64,000 nucleotides of DNA, taken from assembly GCA_905221605.1 (NCBI GenBank), contig CAJNDS010002634.1:1945077-2009076 (forward strand), in the 5' to 3' direction. Below the pieces are notes generated by a model. It had not been told where the DNA came from. It searched no databases and saw only the letters and a list, made by a program, of their open reading frames with translations. This document shows positions 22,087-32,088 of this stretch, piece by piece. A program made the translations under genes and the position numbers. Numbering within the stretch: the stretch's first letter is position 1; the number at the start of each line of letters is the position of its first letter. This DNA is from Symbiodinium natans. Its lineage: Eukaryota; Sar; Dinophyceae; Suessiales; Symbiodiniaceae.

Positions 22087-22739
22087 GTTGTAACCGATGG
22101 GTCCCTATATCCCTGAAGCCATGCAGCCCAGTAGTCAGCTCTAGGTGGTTTAGGGTTTAGGGTTTAGGGTTTGGGGTTTAGGGTTTAGGGTCTACCGTCC
22201 GCTCTTCAAATCAGGCCTCTCAACCTGGTAGCTCAGGAATCTGCGAAGCACCTGTCGCCCCTGAAGAGGCCTTAAAGACCCTTGACCTCTATTTTCCGAT
22301 GGCGAAGTAGTCAGCATGTGTGCTTCGATGCCTCATGTCTCCTAGGTCCTACATTCCATAGGCACGTAAACCCGAATTACGCGTGAAACTGCCTTGCCCG
22401 TTCGAGGTCCCCTGGTGGGCCAAAGCTTTGCACACCCACTGGAGCGAGCCTAGCGAGAGCCGTGGCTTGCCATTTGGGCCGCACGGTCGGGTTTCGGTCT
22501 GTGTGAGGGGTTGGAGGATTGATGTGTATCTCCAGAACAGGGGCCTGCAAGCCCCTTCTTGGGTGGGCAGGGTACAGCTTCGGCTGGCGGCTTCGAGCGG
22601 TTTTGGGGCGCAGGGTATCCTTTGCACAACATCCAAGCCCTGAGTCAGTTTGACCCGAGTTGGAGGCTAGGCCCTAAGCCCTAAACCCTAAACCCCTGGA
22701 GTCACGCGGGTGTTCTCGTGACGCTTACAGAGCCCGATG

Positions 22740-22785
22740 AGGTTCCTTGAGTCTCCTATTGCGGCAAAGTTGAAGCAGGCTCTGG
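22740..22785 (+). CDS. Exon-like island
   Basis: Acceptor GATGAG|GTTCC. Reads RFLESPIAAKLKQALAS before TTTTGGG and TTTAGGG copies. Flanked left by CCCTAAA. No family. Confidence 0.3.
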
Positions 22786-22915
22786 CTTCAGTTTTGGGTT
22801 CAGGGTTCGGGGTTTAGGGTGTAGGGTGTAGGGTTTAGGGTTTAGGGTTTAGGGTTCAGGGTTTAGGGTTTAGGGCAGATGTTCAGAGGTGTCTCTATTG
22901 GGGCCAAGGCGAGCT

Positions 22916-23017
22916 CGCCGATGTTTCTGATCTTCTTCCACTGGGTTTAGGGTTTAGGGTTTAGGGTTTAGGGTTTAGGGTTTAGGGTTTCGCCGATGTT
23001 TCTGATCTTCTTCCACT
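22916..23017. repeat. Telomeric insertion with 27-bp target duplication
   Basis: Copies at 22916-22942 and 22991-23017 (start CGCCGATGTTTCTGATC) are identical over 27 bp and flank 48 bp of pure TTTAGGG copies. This is the signature of telomeric DNA added at a staggered break. Confidence 0.92.
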
Positions 23018-23242
23018 TTACGGTTTCGGGCTTTCGGTGGAGGGTGCAAGGTTTGGACGGTCTAGATTTACTAAAGCTCCATCGGTTTCGCAAAACTTCC
23101 AAATCCCGCATTACCACACTGAGCCCTATAAACACAAGCCTCTCCGCCCCCTTGTGGCGGAAGTCACCCTAAACCGTATAAACCCTATAAACCCTACAAT
23201 GTCCCTACAAACCATATACACCCTATAAACCCTATCAACCCT

Positions 23243-23322
23243 CCCTCTAAACCCTCTAAACCCTCTAAACCCTCTAAACCCTCTAAACCCTCTAAACCCT
23301 CTAAACCCTCTAAACCCTCTAA
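23243..23322. repeat. CCCTCTAAA nonamer tract
   Basis: About nine copies of a 9-base variant of the telomeric unit in a homogeneous block, adjacent to CCCTATAAA copies. Confidence 0.9.
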
Positions 23323-23390
23323 ACCCTAAACCCTCTCCGCCCAGCGAACCTGAAGTCCAATCCCCGTGCCCGCAGGGTGTGATGGAGGAA

Positions 23391-23416
23391 GCCTCCACGG
23401 CCCTCGCTAATCTTGG
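23391..23416 (+). CDS. Exon-like island, uncertain end
   Basis: Acceptor CCCGCAG|G. Open frame GVMEEASTALANLGG; possible GC donor GGAG|GCCGC just beyond. CCCTAAA lies to the left and TTTAGGG to the right. Confidence 0.3.
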
Positions 23417-23887
23417 AGGCCGCGAGAACCCCGGGATGCAGTGATGTAGGGGTTTGAGACAGAAGTTTTAGGGTTCATGGTTAGGGTTTAGTTAGGGTTT
23501 AGGGTTTAGGGTTTAGGGTTTAGGGTTTAGGGTTTAGGGTTTAGGATTTAGTGCAGGGGGGGGAGGTAATTGCGTCCCACATGTTCTTCATGGAGAAACC
23601 CTCGTTTTCTATGATGCCATAGCTTCGTGCAGCATCATTGGAGAGGTCAGCTGCGAAGGAGCTGCCCAAATCGGCGACAGCTGCTCCTCCTCCGCCGAGA
23701 TCTCATGTCTGCCCAGCGGTGGTTTGGGGTTTGGGGCTTCAGGTTTACTCAGCAGTCCTGGGTAAAAAAGCGGGGTAAAGCTTAGGGTTTATTGGGTTTT
23801 TTCGGGTTTATAGGGTTATGGGGTCTACAGGCTTGAAAGGGATTTCAGGGCTTATAGGGTCACAGCTGGGAGCAATTTTCCACAGAA

Positions 23888-23953
23888 CCCGGAACTGCAA
23901 AGACATCTGGACCTTCCGAGCCCTCGGGTTCACGTCTCAAGGCCAGCTGGAGG
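23888..23953 (+). CDS. Exon-like island
   Basis: Reads CKDIWTFRALGFTSQGQLEA in one frame between TTCCACAG and GGAG|GCTTTAGAGG. Flanked on the right by TTTAGGG and TTTGGGG variants. Another frame is open. Confidence 0.25.
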
Positions 23954-24109
23954 CTTTAGAGGGGTTGAGGGGTTGAGGGGTTTAGGGGTTTAGGGGTTTA
24001 GGGGTTTGGGGGTTTGGGGGTTTGGGGGTTTGGGGGTTTGGGGGTTTAGGGGTTTAATTAGGGTTTGGGGTTTAGGGTTTCGGGTTTAGGGTTTAGGGTT
24101 TGAGCATGT

Positions 24110-24700
24110 GGTTGCTCTCCCGGGCAGGTTCTGGTGGGACCGGCACCGCTTTCACAAGAGTTGGTCGAGACTTGGTGAAGCACGCTTCCGGTCTCCTTGC
24201 GTAGACTCTCGCATTCCCACCCACCATGACTTCACTCACTTTCGTTTTCTCTCTCACACACAAACACACCCTTTCTCTCCCTTGTTCTCCCTTCTTGATT
24301 CTGTTTGATTCTTTATTCCACTTCCTTTGACCATCAGTCTGATCCAGAATTTTGCAATAGGCTTTTGCCGGCTCCTGAGCGCAGCCCAGGACGCTTGCGA
24401 CGGATTTCGATGGCGTGCTGTGCCCCGGCTACGGCCCTCAAAGGCAAGACATGGGTGTTTACGAAAATAGGGGGGGACCCCTAATTTTGACCGCCAAATA
24501 GTAGGATCCCATTTTAATCAGGACCCCTTATAAGGTACCCCGAATATCGTAAACCCCCATATGCCTCATCTGCATGACCTCATCAAGCCGCCATTGGGGA
24601 TCTGGGATGCAAAACGTGTCCCGGCACGCAACAGGCACACGGAAATCGACCTCGTGCAAATCGCACGTAGTTTTCGGCTTCGAAGGTCCGAAAAGGGTAT
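24110..24700. other. Mixed sequence, no firm gene
   Basis: After a TTTAGGG patch there is open sequence to 24300, CT-rich DNA, and a stretch with TDFDGVLCPGY in one frame (about 24393-24430). No splice pair or family can be secured. Confidence 0.3.
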
Positions 24701-24704
24701 TGTA

Positions 24705-24747
24705 TACCCCTTTTAAGGGCCCATACTAAGGGACCATGTAACTACCC
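24705..24747. repeat. Dispersed 42-bp repeat, copy 1
   Basis: Core TTTTAAGGGCCCATACTAAG then GGACCATGTAACTACC, shared almost perfectly with 51806-51847. Confidence 0.85.
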
Positions 24748-24761
24748 CTAAACCCTAAAAT

Positions 24762-24908
24762 CGAGGGGTCGCTTCCGTCGAGCGACAGACCCCGAACGCT
24801 CGGCCGAGGGCCTTACAGCCCGAGCGCCCAAGCAAAAAGAGAAACGGAAAGGTGAGGGTTAAGCCTCACCGTCTGTCCTGGACAGGCCAACGGACATCGG
24901 CCTTTTTT
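24762..24908 (+). ncRNA. Candidate structured RNA
   Basis: Four hairpins in a row: GGGG-TCGCT/AGCGA-CCCC with a small bulge (24765-24793), CGCTCGG/CCGAGCG (24797-24826), GGTGAGG/CCTCACC (24851-24870), and AGGCC/GGCCT (24884-24903) directly followed by six T. The T-run after a stem resembles a Pol III stop. GACAGAC and GTCTGTC could also pair. No known RNA recognised. Confidence 0.35.
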
Positions 24909-25134
24909 ACGACAGTACTCGCATAAGGATGGCCGTACCCAGACCACCTCTAGCTAGCGTAGCTAAATTAGGGTTTGCCGGGCCCCCCCCCCCCCCCCGG
25001 ACCCCTGCATGCTGATGGCTGGATTCCTGGACCAGGAGGCTGGCGAGGGGGTCCAGGCAGGCTGGTTGCTCAATTTCGTGATCGCCGGTTTGGCCGGTCT
25101 GGGAGACCGCCCCTTTGCGCCCCCCCGTCAAGGC

Positions 25135-26170
25135 CCCGCCAAGACCCCCCCAAAAAAGCTCGAAAGGCTTCAAGAGCCACCAAAAAAGTGGCCCAGGGGG
25201 TACCCCAGCATTTACCCGTACTTGCCATAAAAAAATACGATTTTTGAAGTTTCAAACCAAAAGGCTTCAAAAGGCCCCCTAAAAGAGGGGCCCCAGGATT
25301 TGCCCGTACCCGCAATGAAAAATTTAGTACTGAAATCGATGGTTTTGGGCACCCCTCCATTTACCCCACAAGGCCCCCAAGAGGCACCAAAAGGCTTCAA
25401 AAAGGCCCTGTAAAGGAGGGGGCCCCAAAATTTGCCCGTGCCCGCAATGAAAATGCGATTCTTTAGTACGAAGAACGATGGTTTTGGGCACCCCTGCATT
25501 TTGCTCCAGAAGGGCTAGGAAAAAGCCCCAGCAAGCCTCAGCAAGCCCTCAAAAGGCTTCAAAAAGCCCTCTAAAAGAAGGGGGACCCCAGGATGCCCGT
25601 GCCCGCAATGAAAAATGCGATTTTTTGGTACTGAAATCGATGGTTTTGGGCGCCACTTCATTCTACCCCGGAAGGGCCAGGAAAGCCCCCAGGAAGCCCC
25701 CAAAGAGCCACCAAAAGGCTTGAGGCCCTTAAGAAGGGGAACCCAGGAGCAGGCACAAAGGGTTTCCTTGACCTTCAAATAAATAAGGGCCTCTACGGGC
25801 CCTGACATGCCGAAGGCCCGAAAAGGGCCGAGGCTGCCCCCAACCCCAGCTTAAACCCTAACACCGCAACTTTAAGAACCTCCATTTTACACCAGAAGCG
25901 CCAGGAAAGCCCAGGAAGCCCCCAAGAGGCGCTAAGAGCCAACAAAAGGCTTCAAAAGCTTCAAAAGGCCCCCTAAAAGAAGGGGGACCCCAAGATTTGT
26001 CCGTGCCCGCAATGAAAAATGCGATTTTTTAATATTGAAAACGATGGTTTTAGGCACCCCTGCCCGCAATGAAAAATGTCATTTTTTCGTACTGAATCGA
26101 TGGTTTTGGGCACCCCTCCATTTCACCCCAAAAGGACCAGGAAAGCCCCAGGAAGCCCCCAAATCAGCAA
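25135..26170. repeat. Tandem satellite A, about 150-165 bp unit
   Basis: About five copies sharing CCCGCAATGAAAAATGCG, CGATGGTTTTGGGCACCCC and AAAAGGCTTCAAAAGGCC, with C/G-rich spacers that vary in length. Confidence 0.85.
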
Positions 26171-26480
26171 GAGCCTCTACGGGCCCTGACGTGCCGAAGG
26201 CCCGAAACGGGCCGAGGTTACCCCGAACCCCAGCTTAAACCCTAACACCGCAAAACCCTGCGAAGGCCTTCAAGCAAATAAGGGCCTCTACGGGCCCTAA
26301 CGTGCCGAAGGCACGAAAAGGGCCGAGGCTACCCCGAACCCCAGCTTAAACCCTAGCGATTGAAATACTCATTGGCGAAAAACAGTTGCTAGGTTCACTG
26401 ACCTTCAAATGACTAAAGGGCCTCTACGGGCCCTGACACGCCGAAGGTCCGAGCAGGGCCGAGGCTACCCTCGACTCCAG
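25783..26480. repeat. Interleaved satellite B, about 115-130 bp unit
   Basis: Four copies of AAATAAGGGCCTCTACGGGC, CCGAAGGCCCGAAAAGGGCC and CCCCAGCTTAAACCCTAAC. AGGGCC-TCTAC-GGGCCCT and GGCCCGAAAAGGGCC form strong hairpins. Copies lie between and after satellite A units. Confidence 0.85.
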
Positions 26481-26654
26481 CTTAAACCCCAACACCAACT
26501 TCAAAAAAGCAAGCATCAGGGCACAAGAAAGTAAATTCCGTAAACCCTAAACCCTAATAGAGTATAGTTTGGGTGGCCGGGGTGGGTTGACGGGCAACGC
26601 GAGCGCGCGGCCCGGGGCGTTTTACACCCGACCGCGCGCCCTCCCCTGACACAC

Positions 26655-26752
26655 CCTAAACCCTAAACCCTAAACCCTAAACCCTAAACCCTAAACCCTA
26701 AACCCTAAACCCTAAACCCTAAACCCTACACCCTAAACCCTAAACCCTAAAC
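26655..26752 (-). repeat. Telomeric tract (CCCTAAA)n
   Basis: About 14 copies with one CCCTACA variant. Confidence 0.95.
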
Positions 26753-27279
26753 CTAAACTCCCATACGGCCCCCAATTGTTCAGGGTTCATTTGGTTTCCA
26801 GGGCTGTGACTGTTTCGACTGAGGCGTGCCGTGGAGTCCTGTCGCAGCCGTCAGCTTCCTCGAAGGGTTGTGCAGCCTGGGCGTGTTTGACCTGTTTAGG
26901 GTTTAGGGTTTAGGGTTTAGGGTTTCGATCCGCATCGCCACAAAGTAGAAGTTTCACACCAAGGCAGGTTGAATTCGCATACTTGGTGTCCCAGGGTTGG
27001 TCACTGAAACCCGCGCACCGACCATATCAGCATTCTTGCATCCGGATGCAAGCCGGTCACAGGCTGGGCTGGCTTGAACCTGGTTTAGGGTTTAGGGTTT
27101 AGGGTTTAGGGTTTAGGGTTTAGGGTTTGGGTCTGCAGGTATTCCTTGCATTCTACAGAGAAAACCTGTACCCTGTGCTAGGGTTTTTGGGCTTATAGGG
27201 CATAGGGTTCAGGGTTTAGGGTTTAGGGCTTAGGGCCGTTTAGGATTTACAGGGTGCAGCGGGGGGGGTTGCCTCTAAG

Positions 27280-27370
27280 GCAGCTGCACATTCCGAAGAC
27301 GGCCGGGTCGTCCATGAAAGGGTGGGCAACTTCTGCAGGCGCCGCGCATGGCCTTTCATTCAATCAGTTG
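27280..27370 (+). CDS. Sulfotransferase-like exon (HIPKTAGSS)
   Basis: Acceptor CTCTAAG|G, donor CAGTTG|GTTCTG, followed by TTTAGGG/TTTGGGG copies. Reads QLHIPKTAGSSMKGW and then ATSAGAAHGLSFNQL. HIPKTAGSS matches the 5'-phosphosulfate binding loop of carbohydrate sulfotransferases (family pattern IPKTAGTS), where the lysine contacts PAPS. The motif is strong but short. Confidence 0.6.
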
Positions 27371-27727
27371 GTTCTGGGTTTAGGGTTTGGGGTTCAGGGT
27401 TTAGGGTTTAGGGTTCAGGGTTTAGGGTTAGGGTTTAGTGTTTAGGGTTTAGGGTTTAAGGTATAGGGGTGTACCGGTGTACCTTTAACCCAAAATCCGT
27501 TTTCTGTGGATGATTTGCTTCTCTAGTCCCAAATAGGGGGCAACGGCCAGCAACATATTGAGAACACGAGGTGGGGGTCAGGGGTTCCTCTGGAAATGGT
27601 GGAGGCCAGCCACCTTAGGCTGCTTTGGGGTTTAAGGTTGAAGCCCCTTAGGGTTTAGGCTTTATTGTTTAGGGTTTAGGGTAGCCCAATACGCTGCCCC
27701 CCCCCCCCCCCCCCCTGCCCTTTGCAG

Positions 27728-27780
27728 GCTTTCGTGTGCAGGTCCAGCAGGGGGATGGTCCCTACTGGTGTCTCGCCTTG
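27728..27780 (+). CDS. Exon-like island
   Basis: Acceptor TTTGCAG|G after a C-run, donor GCCTTG|GTGGG, then TTTAGGG. Phase 0 entry matches the previous exon (AFVCRSSRGMVPTGVSP); another frame (FRVQVQQGDGPYWCLALVG) is also open. Confidence 0.35.
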
Positions 27781-28006
27781 GTGGGATTGAGGGTTTAGGG
27801 TGTAGGGTTTAGGGTTGCTGAGGTTGCTGGGGTTGCTGGGGCCTTGGGAGCCGGGTTGTCGTGCGTTCCTGCAACAGGCAATTTCCTTCCCTCAAGCAAT
27901 CCCTAAACCCTAAACCCTAAACCCTAAACCCCAAACCCTAAACCCTAAACCCTAAACCCTAAACTCGACCCGGGCCGAAGCCAAGCCAGTCCCGAGATGT
28001 TCTGAG

Positions 28007-28081
28007 GATCGGCACCGTCGGCGTTCCGGGAAGTTGCCACCTGGGCCGCGAAGTCTTACCAGGGTGCATTGGGCCATCCAG
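28007..28081 (+). CDS. Exon-like island
   Basis: Acceptor TTCTGAG|G in phase 2. Reads IGTVGVPGSCHLGREVLPG. Possible donors CCAG|GCGC or AGG|GTTTAG. CCCTAAA lies to the left and TTTAGGG to the right. Confidence 0.4.
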
Positions 28082-28273
28082 GCGCACAGGGTTTAGGGTT
28101 TAGGGTTTAGGGTTTAGGGGTTAGGGGTTAGGGTTTAGGGCTTGTCGATTTAATATGCTAGTAGTGTGTGGAAAGAGAGACGGACGTCCGCAACCTTCAG
28201 CGCAAAAGAGTTCCGTCATGTACATGGAGCTCTACTTTCTCCCACCCCAGGATGCCACCCAAAGCATCTGTAA

Positions 28274-28397
28274 GACGCTTAAGTTCTTAAGCGTCGTTAA
28301 TATTGAAAGTACTGTCTGCTAAAGATAGTACAGAATATGTGTATACAGACAATCACAGTAAATGGCTGTAATTATGTTCCATAATTACCATTTACTA
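28274..28397. repeat. Cluster of short palindromes
   Basis: GACGCTTAAG/CTTAAGCGTC with a 2-nt centre (28274-28295), then AGTACTGTCT/AGATAGTACAG, then an AGTAAATGG...CCATTTACT hairpin that encloses TAATTATG/CATAATTA (about 28358-28397). Could be remnants of foldback elements. Confidence 0.7.
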
Positions 28398-28479
28398 GGT
28401 AAGACTAGAAAGTCGGCTTTGCTAAGGCCTTTGGGTGGCTTAGGGGGGCTTACCCCCTCCTGTGGGGGTACCCCACGCA

Positions 28480-29030
28480 GTAATTTTTGGCTCCAAGCAA
28501 GGCCAGACAAAGAAAAACGCGCTGTTTTCGAGAAGTTTTTGGCTCTAGGCCTTTGGCTGGTCACGAGCACTCGACTGTCCATTTTTTGATCCGGGTTTGA
28601 CAGGGCCGAGGGGAGTCTCCTGGGCTACCCCACAAGAAGGCCAGAATTTTAGAACATGAGGGGGTCATTTCTGCTATATCAAATTCATTTAAAATTAACT
28701 GGGAATCAAGCCATTTTTCCCGAATCCTGGGGTACCTCCCACGGAGCCTCCCTGGGACCTTCGAAAAAGCTTTCAGCCTCCTTCAGACCTTCGAAAGAGC
28801 TTACTCAGAGAGGCCCCAGAAAGAGAAACGCGCTGTTTTGGAGTAATTTTTGGCCCCAGGCACGATTTAGCAAGGCCAAACAACGCAAAACGCACTGTTC
28901 CCGAGTAATTTTGGGCTCCTGGCCTTTGGCTGGCCACGAGCACTCGAGGGTCCCATTTTTTGATCCGGGCTTGACGGGGCTGAGGGGGGCTTACCCTTTC
29001 CTGGGCTACCCCACAAAGAAGGCCTGCTCA
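28480..29030. repeat. Partial tandem repeat, about 370 bp apart
   Basis: AAAACGCGCTGTTTTCGAG, GGCTGGTCACGAGCACTCGA and TGGGCTACCCCACAAGAAGG occur twice in order with about 10% difference, and the first block a third time near 28830. Confidence 0.75.
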
Positions 29031-29152
29031 GAGTTAAGCTTAAGAGTTTAGGGTTTAGGGTTAGGAGTTTAGGGTTTAGGGTTTAGGGTGGGCGGCTGAT
29101 CCTCAAGGTTTGGTGTTGATTGCGAGTCGGTTTGCCAAGGGCGTGTTTACAG

Positions 29153-29197
29153 GAAGTACGCGAATCGCGCTATGAGCATGGCATTCCCCTTCCTTCG
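29153..29197 (+). CDS. Exon-like island
   Basis: Acceptor GTTTACAG|G. In phase 2 it reads KYANRAMSMAFPFLR, with donor CTTCG|GTGTTC. Another open frame (EVRESRYEHGIPLPSVFL) runs further. Frame choice is undecided. Confidence 0.35.
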
Positions 29198-29781
29198 GTG
29201 TTCTTAAGGTTGGACGGCTGCAAGAGCAGCTTGGTCTAGGCTTCAATCTTTCACCGAAGTGCGCACCCGCATCATGCAGGAATAACCTGTGTTTTGTCCC
29301 TCCCCCAAAGTCTGGAGGGGTTGAGCCGTGTGGTAAACAAGCCTACACCCTAAACCCTAAACCCTAAACCCTAAACCCTAAACCCTAAACCCTAAACCCT
29401 AAATAAGGCTTTAAGGGTTGCGTGCACTTCTCGAGCTGTGGAACCCTGAGCGCCCAACTCTAGGAAGTTGCAGTCCCTAAGGGCAATCCACAACTTTGAA
29501 ACCACAAGGTTTAGGGTTTAGGGTTTTGGGTTTTGGGTTTAGGGTTTAGGGTTTAGGGTTTAGGCTGTAGGCTTTAGGCTTTAGGGTGTAGGGTTTAGGG
29601 TTTGGGGTTTAGGGGTACTGGGTATAGGTAACCTTTAACCTTTTTGGTTATAGGATCAGGGCATTCAGCCCCTGAGGTATCTCGCCATGTCACAAGAACC
29701 CACACAATTTAACTCCACAACTGCGTGCTTGCAGTTAAACCCTAAACCCAAATCCCTAAACTCTAAACCCTATATCCTAAG

Positions 29782-29916
29782 GCGAGCAGCGAGTGAGGGA
29801 GGCCAGGCTACTGAACGCCACGTGGATCGCCGTGGAGCGGTGGCTGGATTTGCGACTTTGCTGTTACTTTTTTGGTTGCTGAAAGGCTCACGGAATGAGG
29901 ATCTAAGTTTTTCAGG
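29782..29916 (+). CDS. Exon-like island with membrane segment
   Basis: Acceptor CCTAAG|G, end at CAGG|GTTTAGGG. Reads HVDRRGAVAGFATLLLLFWL, a basic flank then a hydrophobic run like a signal anchor. Its phases (2 in, 2 out) fit the VALRDPV exon, so a second gene could start near here. Confidence 0.35.
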
Positions 29917-30179
29917 GTTTAGGGTTTAGGGCTTACAGGGCTTCTGGTGGACAATTTTGTTTCGTTTGCAGACTTCCGGGCGGCTTTGGTGAGCTCCTTT
30001 CCGGTTCAGCAGGTCCGACCTTCACAGGCCACTTTCCTGATGCGGGTGCAAGAGTCTTTTTGCATCCTCAAGTTGCTCTTTAAGGCTTTTGAGCTTGCTC
30101 TGTCTTGTAGATGCCTAAACCCTAAACCTTAAGCCCTAACCCCAAATTTTTTTTGAATGAAAAGCAAGAAGCAGCTGTC

Positions 30180-30335
30180 ATGAAGAGCCAGCGGACGACC
30201 CTACACCTTCAAGCCATAACCTTCACCATGTTAGCCGCATGTGGCTTTGTTGCTGTAAAATGCTTGCTCAGTGAAATAACAAAATCTTGGACTGACTGTG
30301 AGGCCTTGCTTTTGCTGCTTGTTGACGAAACCCTC
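30180..30335 (+). CDS. Exon-like island with membrane segment
   Basis: Open frame with LQAITFTMLAACGFVAVKCL and ending at a consensus donor CTC|GTGAGTG. CCCTAAA lies to the left and TTTAGGG to the right. No AG|G acceptor is visible, so the start is unknown. Confidence 0.3.
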
Positions 30336-30371
30336 GTGAGTGTAAGCCTGAATCCAGCCAGGCCAGTAGCA

Positions 30372-30456
30372 TTTAGGGTTTAGGGTTTAGGGTTTAGGGT
30401 TTAGGGTTTAGGGTTTAGGGTTTAGGGTTTAGGGTTTAGGGTTTAGGGTTTAGGTT
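30372..30456 (+). repeat. Telomeric tract (TTTAGGG)n
   Basis: About 12 perfect copies. Confidence 0.95.
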
Positions 30457-30784
30457 TGCAACCCCGAACACCCCAACCGTCGTGAGACGCCCTAAACCCA
30501 GAGCCTGCAGCCTTGACTGTGTTGCCCTTGCTTTGTCAAGCGCACCCGGGCACATGGTTTTTGATATAGCTCTCTTTGGTGATTGTTGATTCCCGAGCCG
30601 AGGCCCTTGTGCAAAGACTTCCAGCAGCTTGGCGCTTTGTTTTCAGCCCTTGAGCAGCTAGCGGATGCACCATGAGTCCTGAAATTCTTGAAATCCTCTT
30701 GAAGCCTGCGCCCATGCTAAGATTCGGGCTTGAATCCGTCAGGCTTCGTGCGCCATCCTTTTCGGTAGGCCTCAAAGCAACGTC

Positions 30785-30788
30785 TAGG

Positions 30789-30834
<46 letters not shown>

Positions 30835-30846
30835 TTCAGCCCCGGC

Positions 30847-30878
<32 letters not shown>

Positions 30879-31360
30879 GCCCCCTACCCCCCGGATGGGG
30901 TACTAAGATGTGGTGTGGTTGGGGGTTGGTTTTAGGGTTTTAGGGTTTAGGGTTTAGGGTTTAGGGTTTAGGGTTTAGGGTTTTAGGGTTTTAAGGTTTT
31001 AGGGTTTTAGGGTTTTAGGGTTTAGGGTTTTGGGTTTAGGGTTTAGGGTTTAGGGTTTAGGGTTTTCCCCGCGGATGGGGTACTAAGATGATACCCGCCC
31101 CCCCCCCCCTGTGGTGTGGTTGGGGGTTGGTTTTAGGGTTAGGTTTAGGGTTCAGGGTTTTAGGGTTTAGGGTTTAAGGTTTAAGACTTAAGGTTTAGGG
31201 TTTAGGGTTTCGGGTTTAGGTTTTAGGGCTTTAGGGTTTAGGGTTTAGGGTTAGGGGTTTAGGTTTAGGGTTTAGGGGGTTTGGGTTTAGGGACCGTACA
31301 GTAGACTTGGGGGGGGGGGGATACCATGGGGGGGGGGGGCCGGGAACGCCCGACGCTGAA

Positions 31361-31402
<42 letters not shown>
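30785..31402. repeat. Block bracketed by TA + GGTTCAGC + C-run inverted ends
   Basis: Left end (TA)n-TGGTTCAGCCCCGG then a C-run of over 30. Right end G-run, CCGGGAACGCCCGACGC, TGAACCA-(TA)n. The inside is mostly TTTAGGG variants. The inverted ends suggest one unit. Confidence 0.6.
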
Positions 31403-31573
31403 CGTGTAGGTGGTGGTGTGGATCAGTCGATGGCCAGAAGCAAGAGTTGGTTATGAGACAATCCTCTCTTTCCCCCTCAACACGAAACCCTAAACAGCCC
31501 TAAACCTCCCCTAAACCTTATAAACCCTAAACCCTGAACCCTAAACCCTAAACCCTAAACCGCACCTGTCAAG

Positions 31574-31632
31574 GTATGTCGTCGCGCTGCGGGACCCTGT
31601 GATGCGGACGCTGCTTCTTGCATTGAGTTCAG
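31574..31632 (+). CDS. Sulfotransferase-like exon (VALRDPV)
   Basis: Acceptor GTCAAG|G after CCCTAAA. Reads YVVALRDPVMRTLLLALSS. LRDPV-x-R matches the 3'-phosphate binding loop of sulfotransferases (family pattern RDPVxRxxS). Donor either TTCAG|GTTTTAGG (phase 1) or ACGCT|GCTTC at 31612 (phase 2). The second would read on into HQFAHKVSYFRYLAAS. Confidence 0.6.
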
Positions 31633-31835
31633 GTTTTAGGGTCCTAGCATGAACAACCTATTCTCCTGCTACTAGATAAGAATGCCTTCCAAGCCATGCG
31701 CAGCTTGGGAAGGTGGGTTCCGAGCAAGCTAGCCAGGGAGTCGCGAAGGTTCGCTGCTTTACTGTTGATGGCCAAAGCTAAGCAGCCCGGAGAACTCCAG
31801 CTGAGCTGAATTCTTCAAACCCTAAAAACCCAAGC

Positions 31836-31957
31836 CCGAAACCCGAATCCCTAAACCCCAAACCCCAAACCCCAAACCCCAAACCCCAAACCCCAAACCC
31901 CAAACCCCAAACCCCAAACCCCAAACCCCAAACCCCAAACCCCAAACCCCAAACCCT
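31836..31957 (-). repeat. Homogeneous AAACCCC tract
   Basis: About 15 copies of AAACCCC (TTTGGGG on the other strand), with almost no canonical CCCTAAA. Shows local spread of a telomeric variant. Confidence 0.95.
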
Positions 31958-32008
31958 AGCATCCTCGTGTTGAGTTTTGGCGCTGACAGAAACCACAGCG
32001 CAGCCAAG

Positions 32009-32088
32009 GCACCAGTTCGCCCACAAGGTCTCATACTTCAGATACCTGGCAGCCAGTTACAGGGAATCCTCTATGGGGCTTTCCGAAG
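32009..32088 (+). CDS. Exon-like island
   Basis: Acceptor GCCAAG|G, donor CCGAAG|GTAGGG. In phase 2 it reads HQFAHKVSYFRYLAASYRES. Phase 1 also stays open. Likely the exon after VALRDPV. Confidence 0.45.

Noticed and set aside
22383-22643. 86-codon plus-strand frame
   Set aside because: Flanked by TTTAGGG on the left and CCCTAAA on the right, the pattern of intron interiors here, with no splice pair or recognisable motif.
24393-24430. HAD-like phosphatase motif (TDFDGVLCPGY)
   Set aside because: The match is one short motif in one of several open frames, with no second HAD motif in a compatible exon nearby.
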